From: Vespula vulgaris
Taxonomy: Eukaryota > Arthropoda > Insecta > Hymenoptera > Vespidae
Assembly (NCBI RefSeq): GCF_905475345.1
Contig: NC_066589.1
Location: 1,979,501 to 2,043,500, forward strand
DNA: 64,000 nt
Direction of reading: 5' to 3'
How positions within the stretch are numbered: the first letter of the stretch is position 1; every line of letters starts with the position of its first letter. The notes beneath the pieces are model-generated. The model was given only the letters and a program-made list of their open reading frames with translations, did no database searches and had not been told where the DNA came from. Below are positions 1-13,636 of this stretch, piece after piece. Made by a program: the position numbers and the translations under genes.

Positions 1-1231
1 TTCTAACGTAATATATCCTTCAAGGTATAGCGCTTTATTAAGGACGAGACGTGAAAACGCATTCCTGTACGTCTCGAATTCGTGACTCCTTTCATTACCT
101 CCATTTTTGTCATATTATCACCTTTTTTGCTTCTTTTCTTTTATCATTTTATAGACTCGTCAACGTAAAGAATTCTAATGATTTTAATGTTCCCCATTCT
201 TTCTAGTACCATAAATATCAAGATCGATATTTTATCGAAATAAAAGTTCAATTAATTCGCCAATGATAGATCGTAAGAAAACATAAATAAATCCTAATGT
301 TTCTATAAAGATTTTATAATAAATTTTCAGACATGTCTTTTTTTTATCTTTCTCGTTTTTTCTTTTCAGGTAACCGTCCACTCACGACACTTTCGAACGA
401 CCTCGCGGCAACACGGCTTAAGGTAAGAGATTTTTTTTCTCTCGTAGCTAATTTCATAAGGATCTTATACGCAGGAGAAACTTATACGCAGGTGAAGTGT
501 CGAAGTAAACTAACATGAAACTTGCCTTTACGAGCAAACTGGTCTCTTCGTATTACAAGTCTTGTAGTACATACCTGTACTAGTCTCATAGTACCTACAA
601 CTTTTCTTTTCTATAGCGTACTCTTTCGAACAACTAATGAAAAAATGTGTTGCCTTCTAAACTGTCAGCACTTCTTCAACTTGTTTTCTTCTTCTAAAGA
701 CATATTTTTAGTGGGATAGGAGGTGGGCGTAGCGAGAGGGAAAAGAGAAGAAAAGAAAAGAAAAGAAAAGAAAAGAAAAGACGAGGAAAGAAAAATGCAG
801 AAATAGTTTTAGAAAGATCGTACAGCTAATCGATTTTCTTTAATCGACACTTTACAAAACGTAGAAAATAAATTTATAACATATAAATTAATATCGATGT
901 ATATAACTCACGAGAAAAAGAGAGGAAAATTTATGATCGGAACGATCGAGGTTTAGTTAAAAAGAACAAAAATCTATGCTCCCCGTGTTGTTCATAGTCA
1001 TTTTTCGAAAGAATTCGAGCGAACGAGCACACCGGTGAAATATATTACCCAGGTAATCGTTCGATTCGCTCGAGAACGATTATTTCGATCGTTATTCGCA
1101 TAAAACTCACATTTTCGGGGACACCTTCGGGTAACCATAATACAATCGTATCGGATGCGCAACCTCGAAACGAATTTTACAGGCACGTGTACGTTTCGAA
1201 CGTAGTGGTGTCTCTACTAACATTTGAGATA

Positions 1232-1234
1232 GCG

Positions 1235-1277
<43 letters not shown>
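1232..1277. repeat. (GC)n-(GA)n compound microsatellite
   Basis: An alternating GC run at 1232-1250 passes directly into a GA run to 1277. The GC part is a potential Z-DNA-forming tract. Confidence 0.9.
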
Positions 1278-1281
<4 letters not shown>

Positions 1282-2786
1282 AAAATCGGAATGAGAAAAG
1301 GAAATTGCTCGAACAAATTGAAAAACGGCGCCTTCCCCATTAGGCCAAACGAGCAAGCCGCGATTTTACGAGCCGACAGAAAATTATACTTTCAAAGTGC
1401 CTCGCGAGCTCGCAGCGGCCCGTTCAAGGCTACAAATTCCGATTCTTTTCTTTCATGAAAGCCGCGAAAAAAAAGAAAATGAAAAGGAAAAAAAAATAAA
1501 ACGGAAAGAAAAGACGAGGAGCCGACCTATCTTCTTCTCAAGGAACCAACACTCTTTAACTTTACCGATCTAATTGCCGTAGAACTTTTACTGCAGCTTT
1601 CGATTGGAATTTCGTCGACGCGTCGAATGTTTCGAGTTGGAGGGATTAAGTTTCAAACGAATTTTCTTTTCTTTTTTCTTTTCTCAAATACTCTTTCGAA
1701 TTTATAAGTTTGTACGATCTTGATCCCGCACAAATACTTTTATGTATTATATCCGAAAAGTTTCGTCCGCTTAACATATAATTATTTATACAAGAATGAG
1801 ATATTTTATTAAAGAATAATTCAAAAGTTTTTATCGAGACGAGGGAGAGAAAGAAAGCGAAGTTTTTGATATTAACTATCGAGAATTAAGTCGTTAATGA
1901 GATATTCATAAAGTGTGTGTATAAAATATTTTTATTTTTAATTTTTTTTTTCACATATAAAAAAATGGGCCGAACTTTTTCTTAAATTCATCATCGGGTT
2001 ATATCGATGATCGAGAACTTTTCGAGACTTTTCAAAATGTTAAGAAGATTGTCTAGTATAATTATTTTTGCGGAATTGTTCCGACCAGTCTAACTAAACG
2101 CGTTGATTTATACAGACGATAGAAAATCACTTCTCTACATCGGCACGCGTCTCGGATAATTGCTTCGTATTTGGAAATTCGATGATCATTAAATGGATTC
2201 TAATGGATTAACATCGGATTCTATGCTTATCATCGTCATTATCGACACGATTATTGTTATTATTATTTCAATCGGAGCTTTCTCATCGAATTTATCCATT
2301 GATCGTACGAACCATAAAACGTGTTAACAATCAGGATTGATGATACGTCTACATCACCAAATCTTTATCCCTTTATCATTATTACTATCATTATCATTAT
2401 CAAAGGAATAAAGACTTTAATCTTTTAATCGGTTAAAGGTGCGTCTATTATACGCTAACCTCGGTAATTTCGTACCTGAAACTTAGAGAATCGTAGATAG
2501 GAGTTTGAAAATTTATGTCGTCTTGGGATTAACATACGTTGGAAGCTCGTAGCAGTTGCTCATTCATACTCACCGTATTTAGTATTTCTCTTTCTCTCTC
2601 TCTCTCTCTCTCCCACTATGAAATAGAAAATTTTCTGTGCATTCGATGTTACGGTTAGGCCGTAAGGTTGGTAAATTTAAGCGCAGGCAACGGTAACTAC
2701 AGTTTCAACTTTAATGGAACTCGTCAGGTAGGTCCGACGAGCTTTCCACCATAGAAGAGAAGTGAAGAGAAGATGACGATAGTAAC

Positions 2787-2854
<68 letters not shown>

Positions 2855-2900
2855 CAGTAGTAGAAGTAGTAATAGCAACAGTAGTACTAGTCTAGTAGTG
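2787..2900 (+). repeat. (AGT)n trinucleotide repeat
   Basis: AGT triplets are perfect at 2787-2854 and then imperfect to about 2900. In the reverse frame it produces an artefactual poly-leucine ORF. Confidence 0.95.
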
Positions 2901-3330
2901 TGGTGATCGTACTCGTGGTAGTGATGACGATGGTAGTAGTGGTAGTAGGTAGGGGTGTTACACAGGGTGGCCCGACAACGGCCTATTTTCCGTATTTTCA
3001 CTCTCGTCCTCGTCCAGCTCGCCGCTTTTGTTGCTCCCTTTTCATCGCCCCAGTCGTGGATTCAGGTCAGCTCCGGTCGTTGCTTTTACAGCAGCACCAG
3101 CATCACCAGAGCACCAGTAACGGCAGCGAGGCACTAGCGACTCCTCCCTCTTCTCACCCTCTTTTCACCCTCTTCTCATTCTCTCCCACCGTCTCCTTCT
3201 TTACCAACTCAAACTGGAGTTCCAACATCGTAACCCACCGTATCAAACCTTCCCACGTACAACATCCTAGGCTTGGCCAGTTCATTCGCGAAAATTACAG
3301 GAAACGTGCTACTTCGGTTCGGCTAATTGT
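2900..3330 (+). other. GC-richer island with signal-peptide-like frame
   Basis: Composition rises sharply after the AGT repeat. One plus frame, open from 2949, reads RIFTLVLVQLAAFVAPFSS and then SWIQ just before CAG|GTCAGC (donor-like) at 3063-3068. That frame has no ATG and its nearest upstream stop is in the repeat. It might be part of an exon or a conserved noncoding island. I recognise no protein. Confidence 0.2.
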
Positions 3331-6300
3331 CATTAACGAGTTATACATCGATAAGTTATCGATCTTTGTACTCATTTCGTCCGTCTACTTGGAATAATGT
3401 TAATATCTTCTGTCTCACCTTTTTCTTTTCCTCTTCTTATTTTTCTTCTTCTTCTTCTTCTTTTTTTGCTTTTTATCTTTATGCACGTAGGTTATTTTTC
3501 TCTTCTCGATTCTTTTCTTTCTTCTTTTTTCTTTTCTTTCCTTTTCTTTTCTGTTTTTTTCTTTCTTACAATTTATCGTTCGTCATTTACGATTTATACT
3601 TCGTGTATTATGTGTAAGTTATGGATTTTTATTGTCACTTCATTCGTGTATTTTTATGTTAATATCTTTTTTAATCTTTATGCATTGTCTCTCTCTCTCT
3701 CTCTTTCTATTCTTTTCTCTCTTTAATTATTATTTTCCATTGAAATGTTTCTGTTTATTTATTGCTTATCATCGTGATCTATATTTCAATTTAATATCGA
3801 TCTTCTTTCTTTTTTTATTCTTTTTTAAAAATATATTAGAGACATCAGGCCACGAAAGTGTCCATTTTAATTACATCGTTTTGTTTCAAATTTCTTATAT
3901 CGTTATTCCTTTTTTCGTCTTTTTTAGACAGACGCGAACGAGATCATAATTTTGACAAATATATTCGATTCACTCACACACGTTTATTACTTATACGAGT
4001 TTTCCGTATATAAACGCGCGGAGAATGTCACGTAACTGGATGAGAAGAGAGAGAGAGAGAGAGAAAAGAGAAAGAGAAAGAGGGAGAAAGCAAAGGACGA
4101 TTAAGAGATCGATTCAACGTTTAAAGTCCGAGAGCTTTAAACCCGGTCAGCCATTTGACGATTTAAAAGATCGAGGACTTACGGGCTAGCCGTAAGAAAA
4201 TCTCGAGCTTTTCTTGTGATTATAAACGCAACGAAGGTTTCGAAGCTTTTACGTTAAAGCAAAAGAAATGACGAAAAGAGAGAGAGAGAGAGAGAAAGAG
4301 AGAGAAAGAGAGGAAAGAGAAAGTAGTAGTAAAAGCAAACATGAAAAAATAGCTCACGACGAAAAAGATACAAGTCGATATTTTCTCTCTTTCTCTCTCT
4401 CCTTTTTTTTTATCGCTTTTTTGTAAGCAAGAGGACCGCTGCCTTCAATATTTCGAATCGGCGTGCCGATGTAACAACGGTTGGTGATTTTAGCGACATG
4501 CATGGAATGTTTCAAAGCGGAAACTAACGAGCCTCCTCTCTCGATGATCACTTCTCTTTTACAGTTTCATCGATCGCTTTTGCTTCTATTTTTCTCTTTT
4601 TTCCTTCTCTTTCTATCTATCTCTTAGTGCTCTTTATAAAAACGCTTACAACTCTGTTGTGTATCCATATTTTCACGATAGCTATGTATCCTATGTATGT
4701 ATATACGTACATGGATTTGATTCGTTGAATATTTCGAAAGGGTAATCAATAATTTTAAAATTAGATTTATGAAACCCGTCAAATTTGACGTATTTCGAAT
4801 TTTATGCTCGAACTTATGGAAATCATAAATATTATTTTGTAACAATTTATATTAACTTTGACTGATTTAACGATATGAATTAATGTTACAATGGAAAAAA
4901 AAGAAGAAGAAACGGAAAAAAGTGAACAAAATTTTAATTAGAACTGTTACTACTCAACTCGTTACGTCGGATTTCCGGATACTCCGTAAGATACTCAGGC
5001 AAAATAAAAAATATTCGGGTATATTTTACTCGAGTAGATAATCTATCCGTGTTAACCGAATATTTACGATGTTTCCAGTAATTTATAAATTTTTTCTTTT
5101 TGATAACAAAAAGTATAAAACAATTAATTATTTTCTAATTAGATATGTTTTATTTTTGTTATATAAATACGAATAAATCAATATTCTCAGGTAATAGATA
5201 GCTAGCTTAGTTTCACACTAAAAATATTTTCAGCCGTTTAAAATCGATAGTAAAGTGAACGCTATGATCCTCGATAAAATATAGCCGTAAATCTATCAGA
5301 TTTGTATTATTAATTTGCTTGAATATCTTTTCTTAAATACTCGGATATACGGAGTACCGGGTTTGTCAGTATTTGCTCTAATTTTAATATATGTATTTGG
5401 TAGTATATACTTTGGACAGGTTTCAATAAAAATCAATCAATGTTTATGAATCTAATGTTAATTTCATTGACATAATTTTGTATTCTTTTTTGTTTCGTTT
5501 TATCCTTTGGAATATCACACACTCGTAATACTATTCTTTTGTTGTTAGAGAATGATGTATATATCTATTTATTGCCCACCTATGTATACATGTACGTTCC
5601 AAACGCTAAACCAAGTGCACGTCGTAATGCCTATAAAATTTTTACGACTACATCTGTTTCGTTTCTAATCTCGTTAGAGAAAAGTATAGAAAACGTTTGA
5701 TACTCTTCGCTCGCAAGGTATTTTTATATCGAATTTATTTCGACGATAGATAAATATAGTATATTTACGTTTGATCATATTTCAATTCTTCGCCGTACTA
5801 ATATTAATTTGATCAATCTAGAATATTATTAATCATGACGTTGATATGATTTTAACATTAATTTTATTTACGTGACATCGTGTTACCTCGGAGAAAAGTT
5901 ATATTATAAAAGTTATCTTATATTTGCTTGTAAAAGGATAATTACAGACGATAATATATCGTATACCTATGACGTTCCCTGTCGTTTGCAATTAAAACTA
6001 GGGGGAAATAATAAAATGCAGATCCATGCTCTCGAACTTTAAATGTTCCTTTAAAGATGAGATTAAAGGAACGTCTTCTCGAGTTTGAGCGAACCAAACG
6101 GTACTTTGCATGCCCGTAAAATATTCTGTCCACGGGCAACAGTTACGCGACGAGAAAAGCGAAGGGATTTAATGAAGTCTAATGAAAGAAGGCGGTCGGT
6201 ACTACGTCGGCGTAGGTTCGATCGTCGAGGAAACTGAGCCGCTAGTAGTGTCGATAGTATTATAATACATTGAAATTTCTCGACTACGAGAAATTTTAGC

Positions 6301-7803
6301 AGAGTAAATTGGTTCGATTCGAATATTCTGGCAAAACCGTAAGGGAAAATTTCCAATGTGTGTATATATATGTGCGTGCGTATGTACATATGTATGTATG
6401 TATGTATAGAATGACTTCGTTAATTTCGTTAGAAAGATCTAATAACGAATTTTTTACGATCATTTACGATATAATTGATCCTTTTTAAATCAAAAATTTG
6501 ACAATTCCGAGTTCGACGTCATTAGATAGAATAACATGTAGGTGTTGGATAAAAAATTTGAGGTAAGAGTTCTTCCAAGTTAACACATAGAAGTCCACTT
6601 CTCTGTCATCGTCTCAAGGCACGTAATCACGAAGTCAATTATCAAGCTCCTCCCGAGACTCGACAATACACACATGGATGTGAACCGATCGATGAGGAAT
6701 CTCGATTGATCTCGAGAGCTGGAGCATCATCAAGATTTTCAAGAACCTATCGTACGTGCATGCTAGGCCTCATTTGTCCTCTCTCTCCCTTTCTCTCCCT
6801 CCCTCTCTCTCTCTCTCTCTTTTTCTCTCTTTTTCTCTTCCCTACTTTCTCACTTTAAGAGAATATCTCGTCGCATAGATTATGAGAAAATCATATTCTC
6901 CTGATGCAGGAAGTTCCTCTTTGATCTGATGAAGCAAGAAACATCTTGCTTGGTTCGGTTCTCACGTTTAGTTAGAATGGATTTTGCTTAACGATGATAG
7001 ACTGAACAAGTTAAAGTGACAGAGTGAACAAGAGAGAGTACGAAAGAGAGAGAGAGAGAGAGAGAGAGACAAAGAGATAGAGATGACAGATAGGAGGTTT
7101 GGGCCAGTTTGAAGCAGGAGACATCTCTATCTTTGCCGCAAAATCGAGCCGTTTGAGGGTCTCCATTTCGTTGGAGTCCCTCAGGCAAAGCCACATAATG
7201 ACCGGCCGGCGTTACACGCGTTAGAACAACCGACATTAACGGCGACAGAGCTAACCAGCTTTGAAACGTATTAACCCACATTCTCCTCGGCTTCTCCCCT
7301 AATTTCCTTCCCCTTCTCTATTTCTCCTAGTTGCATATTTCTAGGATTTATTTTTCGACGATTGAAATGATCGACGTTCACGTCACGCCCGACTCTTATC
7401 GTAAAACGCACGAAAGCAGTTTCGAGTGTCTCCGATGTCGATGATTTATTATTCTGCTTTGTCGGGAGTAACATTTTTCTCGAATACAAATACGAATATC
7501 TAGTTCGTTGATTACAATTCGACGCGTTGTAAAATTTTCTGAAATAGAACGAGTCGTTTCTACGTAATCAGTCAGTTTTCATTACTATCAAAGGGCAGCG
7601 TATATAAGCCGAGATTTCAGAGAGGAAGGATCCTCGTTTTTTGTCGCTTTTATAAATTCACGTACGTACACGAAAAGGAACAATTTTTTGTGAATTACGG
7701 AAAGTCTTTGCTGTAATTAATAATTAATTCGTTTGTTACTTAACTTTTTAATTGTCTGAAATATAGACAACCCTTTATACATAATCGATGAAAGGTAAGA
7801 TAC

Positions 7804-7932
7804 TTTTTTAAGCTCCTTATGATAGACAACGTGTCACATATAATTGTAACAAGTTTTACCTATCATGCGAGGCTTACGAAAAAGTTTCTTACTGATAGAT
7901 GGCGTTCGCAAGCAACATTATCGACGTAGTCC
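7804..7932 (+). repeat. Dispersed repeat, copy A
   Basis: This copy shares the order of motifs TTTTTTAAGCTCCTTATG, ATAGACAA, ACATAT, TGTAAC and ATTATCGACG with 28361-28464. It also contains GATAGACAAC at 7821-7830, which is exactly inverted as GTTGTCTATC at 7938-7947. That suggests a small element with inverted ends. It has no coding frame. Confidence 0.5.
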
Positions 7933-8380
7933 AGAGTGTTGTCTATCTTCAGGCGCGATGTTTAATCCCATAAATGATTTATTCAATATCTCAATTAATT
8001 TTTGAAATATTTATACGTCGAACTCTCTCGTTATTTTTACGGGATATTTGAATATTTTTAATGAAATTCTCGACGTCAGGTTTATTAGCTTTCCGATGAA
8101 AACGGAAAGATGTTATTTTCTTTTTTTCTTTCGCTTATATATGTGTATGTATATATATATATATATTTCTTTTTTTTTTCTTATCGTCGTGAACCGGAAA
8201 TACAGGAAAGCTTGTGAACTATGTTGCGCCGTTAGCTGTGTGGTTCTCGCACTTAGGTGCGCATTTATGGGACTCGTGTAACCACGTCGTTTCGCTCGAC
8301 TAATTTCAAACGGATTTTCATAAAGCGTACGAGAACGGCTGGCAGAGCAAGGCCACAGGAAACGTGAGAATAAGTTGCGA

Positions 8381-8411
<31 letters not shown>

Positions 8412-9316
8412 TGGTGCGAAAAAAAATGGGAGAAGAAGAGGAGGATCTGTGGTTGCGCATAGGAGTGGCAGTGATGTTGGAAAAGAAGAGGTAGAGAGAG
8501 AGAGAGAGAGAGAGACGAGGGAGACAAACTTTTCTATCTATCGCGAAAACTTCGAAGAGCCGAGTTATCTTTCGCCTCTCATCGCTCTTTTCCCTTTTCT
8601 CTCGACGTTAAATAATTCGAAAACGAAGAGACAAACGCTTTCATATTTCCCACTGACACTTTTAAAATATATTTCTATATTATACATGTCGAATATACGA
8701 AAGGAACATTATTTGTAACATATTTATATTTATTTGTATTACTTTTATATTTCTTACGTTTTGTATATTTCTTATCGTCTGTCGTTCCGAATATATGATT
8801 ATATTTCTTTTTTATTTACACCGATTTACTATTAGTTTGATATAATGAGATCTATGCAATTCGTTTTTATAATGTCTTTTGTCGAATTTTGATTTAAACA
8901 GATTAATCTATTTTTTAGAGAGAAATATAGATAAGAAAATACTTGTAAGAAAATTGTTAATGTCTCGCGACACAATTTCCTTACTTTCTTCTCATATTTC
9001 AATCAATCATTATTCACGTTACGTTTTTAAAACTCATCCACGTTAGTCGACTTCGTACTTGTTTTTTTTTACAGGAGATCGAAATGGTTAGCGAATTGGT
9101 CGATGTCACGGTATCAGATAGGAGCTTCTTTTTTTCTTTCTTTTTTTTCTAACGTCTGATCGACGAACACGAAGCGGAAATAATTCGTCGATTGTGAAAA
9201 CAAATAGCAGTTAGTTTCGGCACCTGACGCCTACTACTCGCCGATACGTCCTGTCCTCTTTTGTTATCGACTTTTCTTGCACACTGTGCGATAGAGAAAG
9301 AGAAATAAAAAGGGGT

Positions 9317-9319
<3 letters not shown>

Positions 9320-9355
<36 letters not shown>
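9320..9355. repeat. (GA)n microsatellite
   Basis: An uninterrupted GA run, followed by AAAG-type purine sequence to about 9380. Confidence 0.95.
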
Positions 9356-9365
<10 letters not shown>

Positions 9366-10059
9366 GAAAAAGAAAGAAATAAAGAAAGAGGAAGCGTCCA
9401 TATAAATTACGTCCCTAGCTAAACTAAACTCGCGTGTCTGTTGGTAGAAAGAGGAAGCTAAAGAGAGACAACCCTATATATCTTTGAAGGAAAACGAATG
9501 GTACACGCACTCCGTTGAACAAAGTTCTTTTTTCTCATGAGAACGGAAAGAAGTATCGGTGTCGTTGAGGCCATTGACTTGTCCAAACAATTATCGGTAA
9601 AATATACATACTTTGTATATAATTCTGTCGACGTTTTTTTTTTTTCTTACTTCTTTATTTTTTCTCTCCTCTTTTTTTTTGTTTGTTTGTTTGTTTCTTT
9701 CTTTCTTTTTTTTTTTTTTCAAGAAGAAATATTACTGCGGCGGATAGAATCGAAATTTTCACTGATACGTTCAATTAATTTCGAGACGAGATTACCCTTG
9801 TTATTTTTTGTTCCGTCTACTTGATTTCCTTTTTACTTTTATTATTTCTTTCGTTTTCTCCTCTTTCCTTTTTCCTTCTCCGATATCATAGGAAGAATAT
9901 TATTAGAATTGTAATGTCAGTGGATTTTTATTTTCGAACGAGGACGACGAGAACGATGAAATTACGGGACGAACGTGCGTCCTCTTTTTTTGAATCCCGA
10001 GGGCATTTTCATGAGGATTTAGATGAACGGAGAGAACGAGCGATACACACGCACGCGCG

Positions 10060-10211
10060 CGCGCATACACACACATATACATACACAAATATACAGGAAT
10101 ATATATATATATACACACACACATATATATATAATCAAAAGGAGATCTTTTTACTGTGGTAAAGAAAGAAATAAAATACAAAAAAGAAAAGATGTATATA
10201 TATATATATAT

Positions 10212-10261
<50 letters not shown>
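10060..10261. repeat. (CA)n/(TA)n/(GA)n compound microsatellite cluster
   Basis: CA- and TA-rich runs at about 10060-10135 are followed by (TA)n at 10194-10212 and (GA)n at 10214-10261, within 200 bp. Confidence 0.9.
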
Positions 10262-10267
<6 letters not shown>

Positions 10268-11320
10268 CAAAAAAGATGAAAACAAAAAGAGAGGAACAAC
10301 CGAGCACAGAAGTGGCTGCTAGGTGGACATTGCAGTTGTCAGCATCCGGCTCGTGTTGTGAAATCCACGTTTTAACAGAGGCGTTTAATTAAGAGTACTA
10401 TCTTAACGCGGTGAACGGCCGTATTTTTCCTTCTTGTATGACAGCCACCAACCTGCATTTCGATTTCAACGTTTGTTCTCAAAGCTACTACCCCTTCCTC
10501 TCTTTCTTCTTCGTTCTCGAAAAGTCAAGAGGAAAATCAAGTGGACGGTATTTATAATCGTTGTGGATGTGATCAACGAGCGACGAATACGTTTGATAAC
10601 TCCTTTTACCAGTTCGCGTCTTGTTTTCTTCTTCTTTTTCTTTCTTTTTCTTTGTTTTCTTTTTTTCGAACGCAAAGAGAAAAAGAAATAAGAAGATAAA
10701 AAAGAAACGAACAAATTTACGATATATACATATTTATAATACAGGAAATTTAGAGGGAAATCGTTTATTTTTCTAAATAAAAGAAAAAAAGAAAAACAAT
10801 TTTCTTCTTTATTTTTCATTTGGTAAAATAAAAGAAAAATGTTATATATATGTATATTAAATCGTATTAAATTTTATCGTTGTACATAGAAACATTTTGG
10901 TCCTTGAATTTCGTCTATGAAGAGTCCTTCTCGACTTTGAAAGAGCAGGATTAATCGCTTGCCAGGCACATCCAAGTCGTTTCTCGAAAAACCGATGACG
11001 TCTCCCAAGAGAGAGAGAGAAAGAGAGAGAAAGAGAAAGAGAAAAAGAGAGAGAAAGGGATAGTTCTTTTCTTATATCTTTTTGTTTCTCCTTTTTCCCT
11101 TTCTCTTCTTCTTTTTCCTCTTTTTCCTCTCTTTTCCGGTTTTCTTCTCAAACGAATTCTCTTTTTCGTTCTTTATCTACGATATCCACTAATTCAAGAG
11201 AGGCATCGTCGTCGTATTTTTACAAGAAATTAAAATTAATGTTCTCTTTCTCTCTCTCTCTCACACTCTCGTCTCATGATTTTTGCTATAATGTCTTTCA
11301 TTCCTTCTCTCATATTCCTT

Positions 11321-11341
11321 AAAAAAAAAAAAAAAAAAAAA
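11321..11341 (+). repeat. Poly(A) run of 21
   Basis: A homopolymer of 21 A. No coding or retroelement sequence precedes it, so it is not called as a retroposon tail. Confidence 0.9.
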
Positions 11342-13580
11342 GAAATCTTTGTCAGACACACGAATTGAAGTTCTGGAATAGGCGAAGCTCGATGATACGC
11401 TTGTACAATTAAAGCGATCCATTTCGGTCGGCTCTTCGGGAGTATTTGCACGGTCAATATATGTATACTCCCTTCGTTGAAATAATATTTAACGGTTGGA
11501 ATAATACAGAACGGATGAATGAATGGATGAACCATTTTCGTATGTGTATATATGCATGTGTCATAGAGATATCAAATAGGAAACTATGTAACTTAAACTT
11601 TATTATTGTAATCTAAAGTAAACTTGTACATGATATATATACAAGTATTCTTATACACATACATATGTACGTACATACGTACATACATACATACATACAT
11701 ATATTATGTATGTGTCCGTGTCTATTATATTTACACACTTACGTATTTGCAGATTCTATGTAGATTATGTATAATTGATCAATATTGCAGTACGTCATAC
11801 GATTTACTTTGATTAACCGGTTTTATCATATCGTAATAAAATTTATCTTACGTTGAATAACATTTATATACGTATTTTCATCACTCACATCTTACATATC
11901 TCGTATATACTTACGTACGTTATATGCCGCAGGCACATGTGCATAGACATATTTTAATGGACAAACACCGACAAATTTTCCAACTATTTCGAACGGTGTT
12001 CCGAGCACCTATGGGATCCCCAAGTAAATTTGCGCGTGCGCGTAACGTCGATTCGTGATCCCTTCGATTATGTCAATAACGCCGGGAGACCTCCTGTTAT
12101 CATGGCACCTCTGAAATCCTTCCCTTGTTACGTACTCCCGATACGATGGGAAGATGCACGATCAGAAGGTATGGATTATCTCACTCGAGTTGATGATAAT
12201 GAGCCAAGAGAAGGAGGCCTTCCTTCTGTTCGATCTAACAAGACGTATTATATCATACCGAACTATCTCTCTAAGGTGGTCAGAAGTTCGTTTTGTTATA
12301 CGAGAGTGTCTTAGAAACTCGTGTTTGCTTGCTCTGACGAGAGTAATTTGCGTGTTTGAGATAAAAGGGTCCAATGGATGTTACTATGGTCTATAGATCG
12401 CCTCTATGTACTTAAGAGAAACAGACTCGTTTTCGGCTGGACGATAAAAACACGCCATCACGATAATGTTTTCTTAAATTCCTCTCGGTAAATGCTTTTT
12501 CTTTTCTCTTATTTTTCTTTTTTTTCTTTCTTTCTTAGGACCACCAAGTGATGACCGAAATCGCGCAAAGTATTTAAACGTAATGTTTCTCTTTTTTTCT
12601 TGTTTTTATTAAACTGAGAAATATGGAGTAAAATGTATAAAATATTATATATTATTTATATTATTTATTTCTCCTAATCGTTGTTTGTATCTACTTTTAT
12701 CATTTTCATTTGATAATGAATAATAATATTTTATACTGTTACTTACATAATTTTTTTTTTTATTAGTTTTACGAATAAATAATATATTAGGATGAAATTT
12801 CATTCGCGATGGCTTCATTCGTGATATATTTCTTTTTTTCTAACTAAATTTTAAGAATTAAATGTACGAGAAAATCTCTTATAATACGGCTTATTCGTAC
12901 TATTTTATACGGAATTTGTGTTTAGTAAGCAAACCCTGAATTAATGCATATATAACAAATATATTCCATCCGGGGCTTTTATGGGCGTATGGGTGTAACG
13001 ATATGAGGGCTGTCTGTGCTCTTTAAATCGCGTTACATGAAAATTACGTGAAAACAGAATTTCTTAGTTCTTAGAATATAACGTTATCAAAATGTTGTCT
13101 ATGCTATTTGATATACTTTTTATGAAACATTAATAAATAACAATTTTCTTAAAATTTCTAAAAAAGAAAAGAAAAAGTGATAAATCGATACTAGTTTATT
13201 AATTTGAGATATTTCAAGATAATTGTTCGTTTGGAACCAGAGAATTTTCTCTTGAAACAAAAATAAATGTCGACAGTATTGAAAGATTTATTTAAAAACT
13301 ACACTTAGGATTATGTAACAACGCGATTACGTAATATTCTCGTCCTCGAGTTCACCTACGCCATTTCAAAGAAGATAGAGCTCTCGTATGAGACGTTTCG
13401 AATCGGATAACTTGAATCATTAAAACAACAAGTTATACCAGGAATGCTATTAGTATCGTTCGTTCAACGTCATAGAATTCTGGGATAGAAGCTTTCCTAC
13501 GAACTTGTTGCGTTATAAATGGGAGTGTGTACATTTAATCGTACGTGTAAACTTTTCTATTCGTCATATCTCTTTCATTT

Positions 13581-13584
<4 letters not shown>

Positions 13585-13636
<52 letters not shown>
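13585..13636. repeat. (TA)n then (CA)n microsatellite
   Basis: TA repeats at 13585-13628 pass into a short CA run. The TA part is self-complementary and prone to cruciform formation or length error. Confidence 0.95.

Noticed and set aside
2711..3001. Minus-strand ORF with a long poly-leucine run
   Set aside because: It is the translation of the (AGT)n microsatellite. It has no flanking domain or ATG-supported coding context.
4354..4551. Minus-strand 65-codon ORF (IIERGGSLVSALKHSMHVAK and onward)
   Set aside because: It has non-ATG initiation and no flanking splice signals or recognisable domain. The end is purine-repeat derived.
6988..7281. Minus-strand 97-codon ORF
   Set aside because: Half of it is CT-repeat translation and the remainder is unrecognised. 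There is no supporting structure.
7601..7608. TATATAAG considered as an active promoter
   Set aside because: No gene follows within reach, and TATA-like strings are expected often in AT-rich DNA. The same applies to 4007 and 31750.
10023..10392. Overlapping ORFs rich in RERERE or SLSLSL
   Set aside because: These are frames through (GA)n or (CT)n repeats, as are many similar frames across the window (for example 8318-8527, 16337-16801, 27821-28194, 44163-44582, 59505-59744).
11321..11341. Poly(A) run considered as a LINE or SINE tail
   Set aside because: No reverse transcriptase frame, Pol III boxes or target-site duplication could be seen upstream.
12030..12396. ORFs of 94 and 80 codons in a GC-richer island
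   Set aside because: The composition is coding-like, but there is no ATG at the frame start, no splice context and no recognisable protein. It is kept only as part of the noncoding region description.
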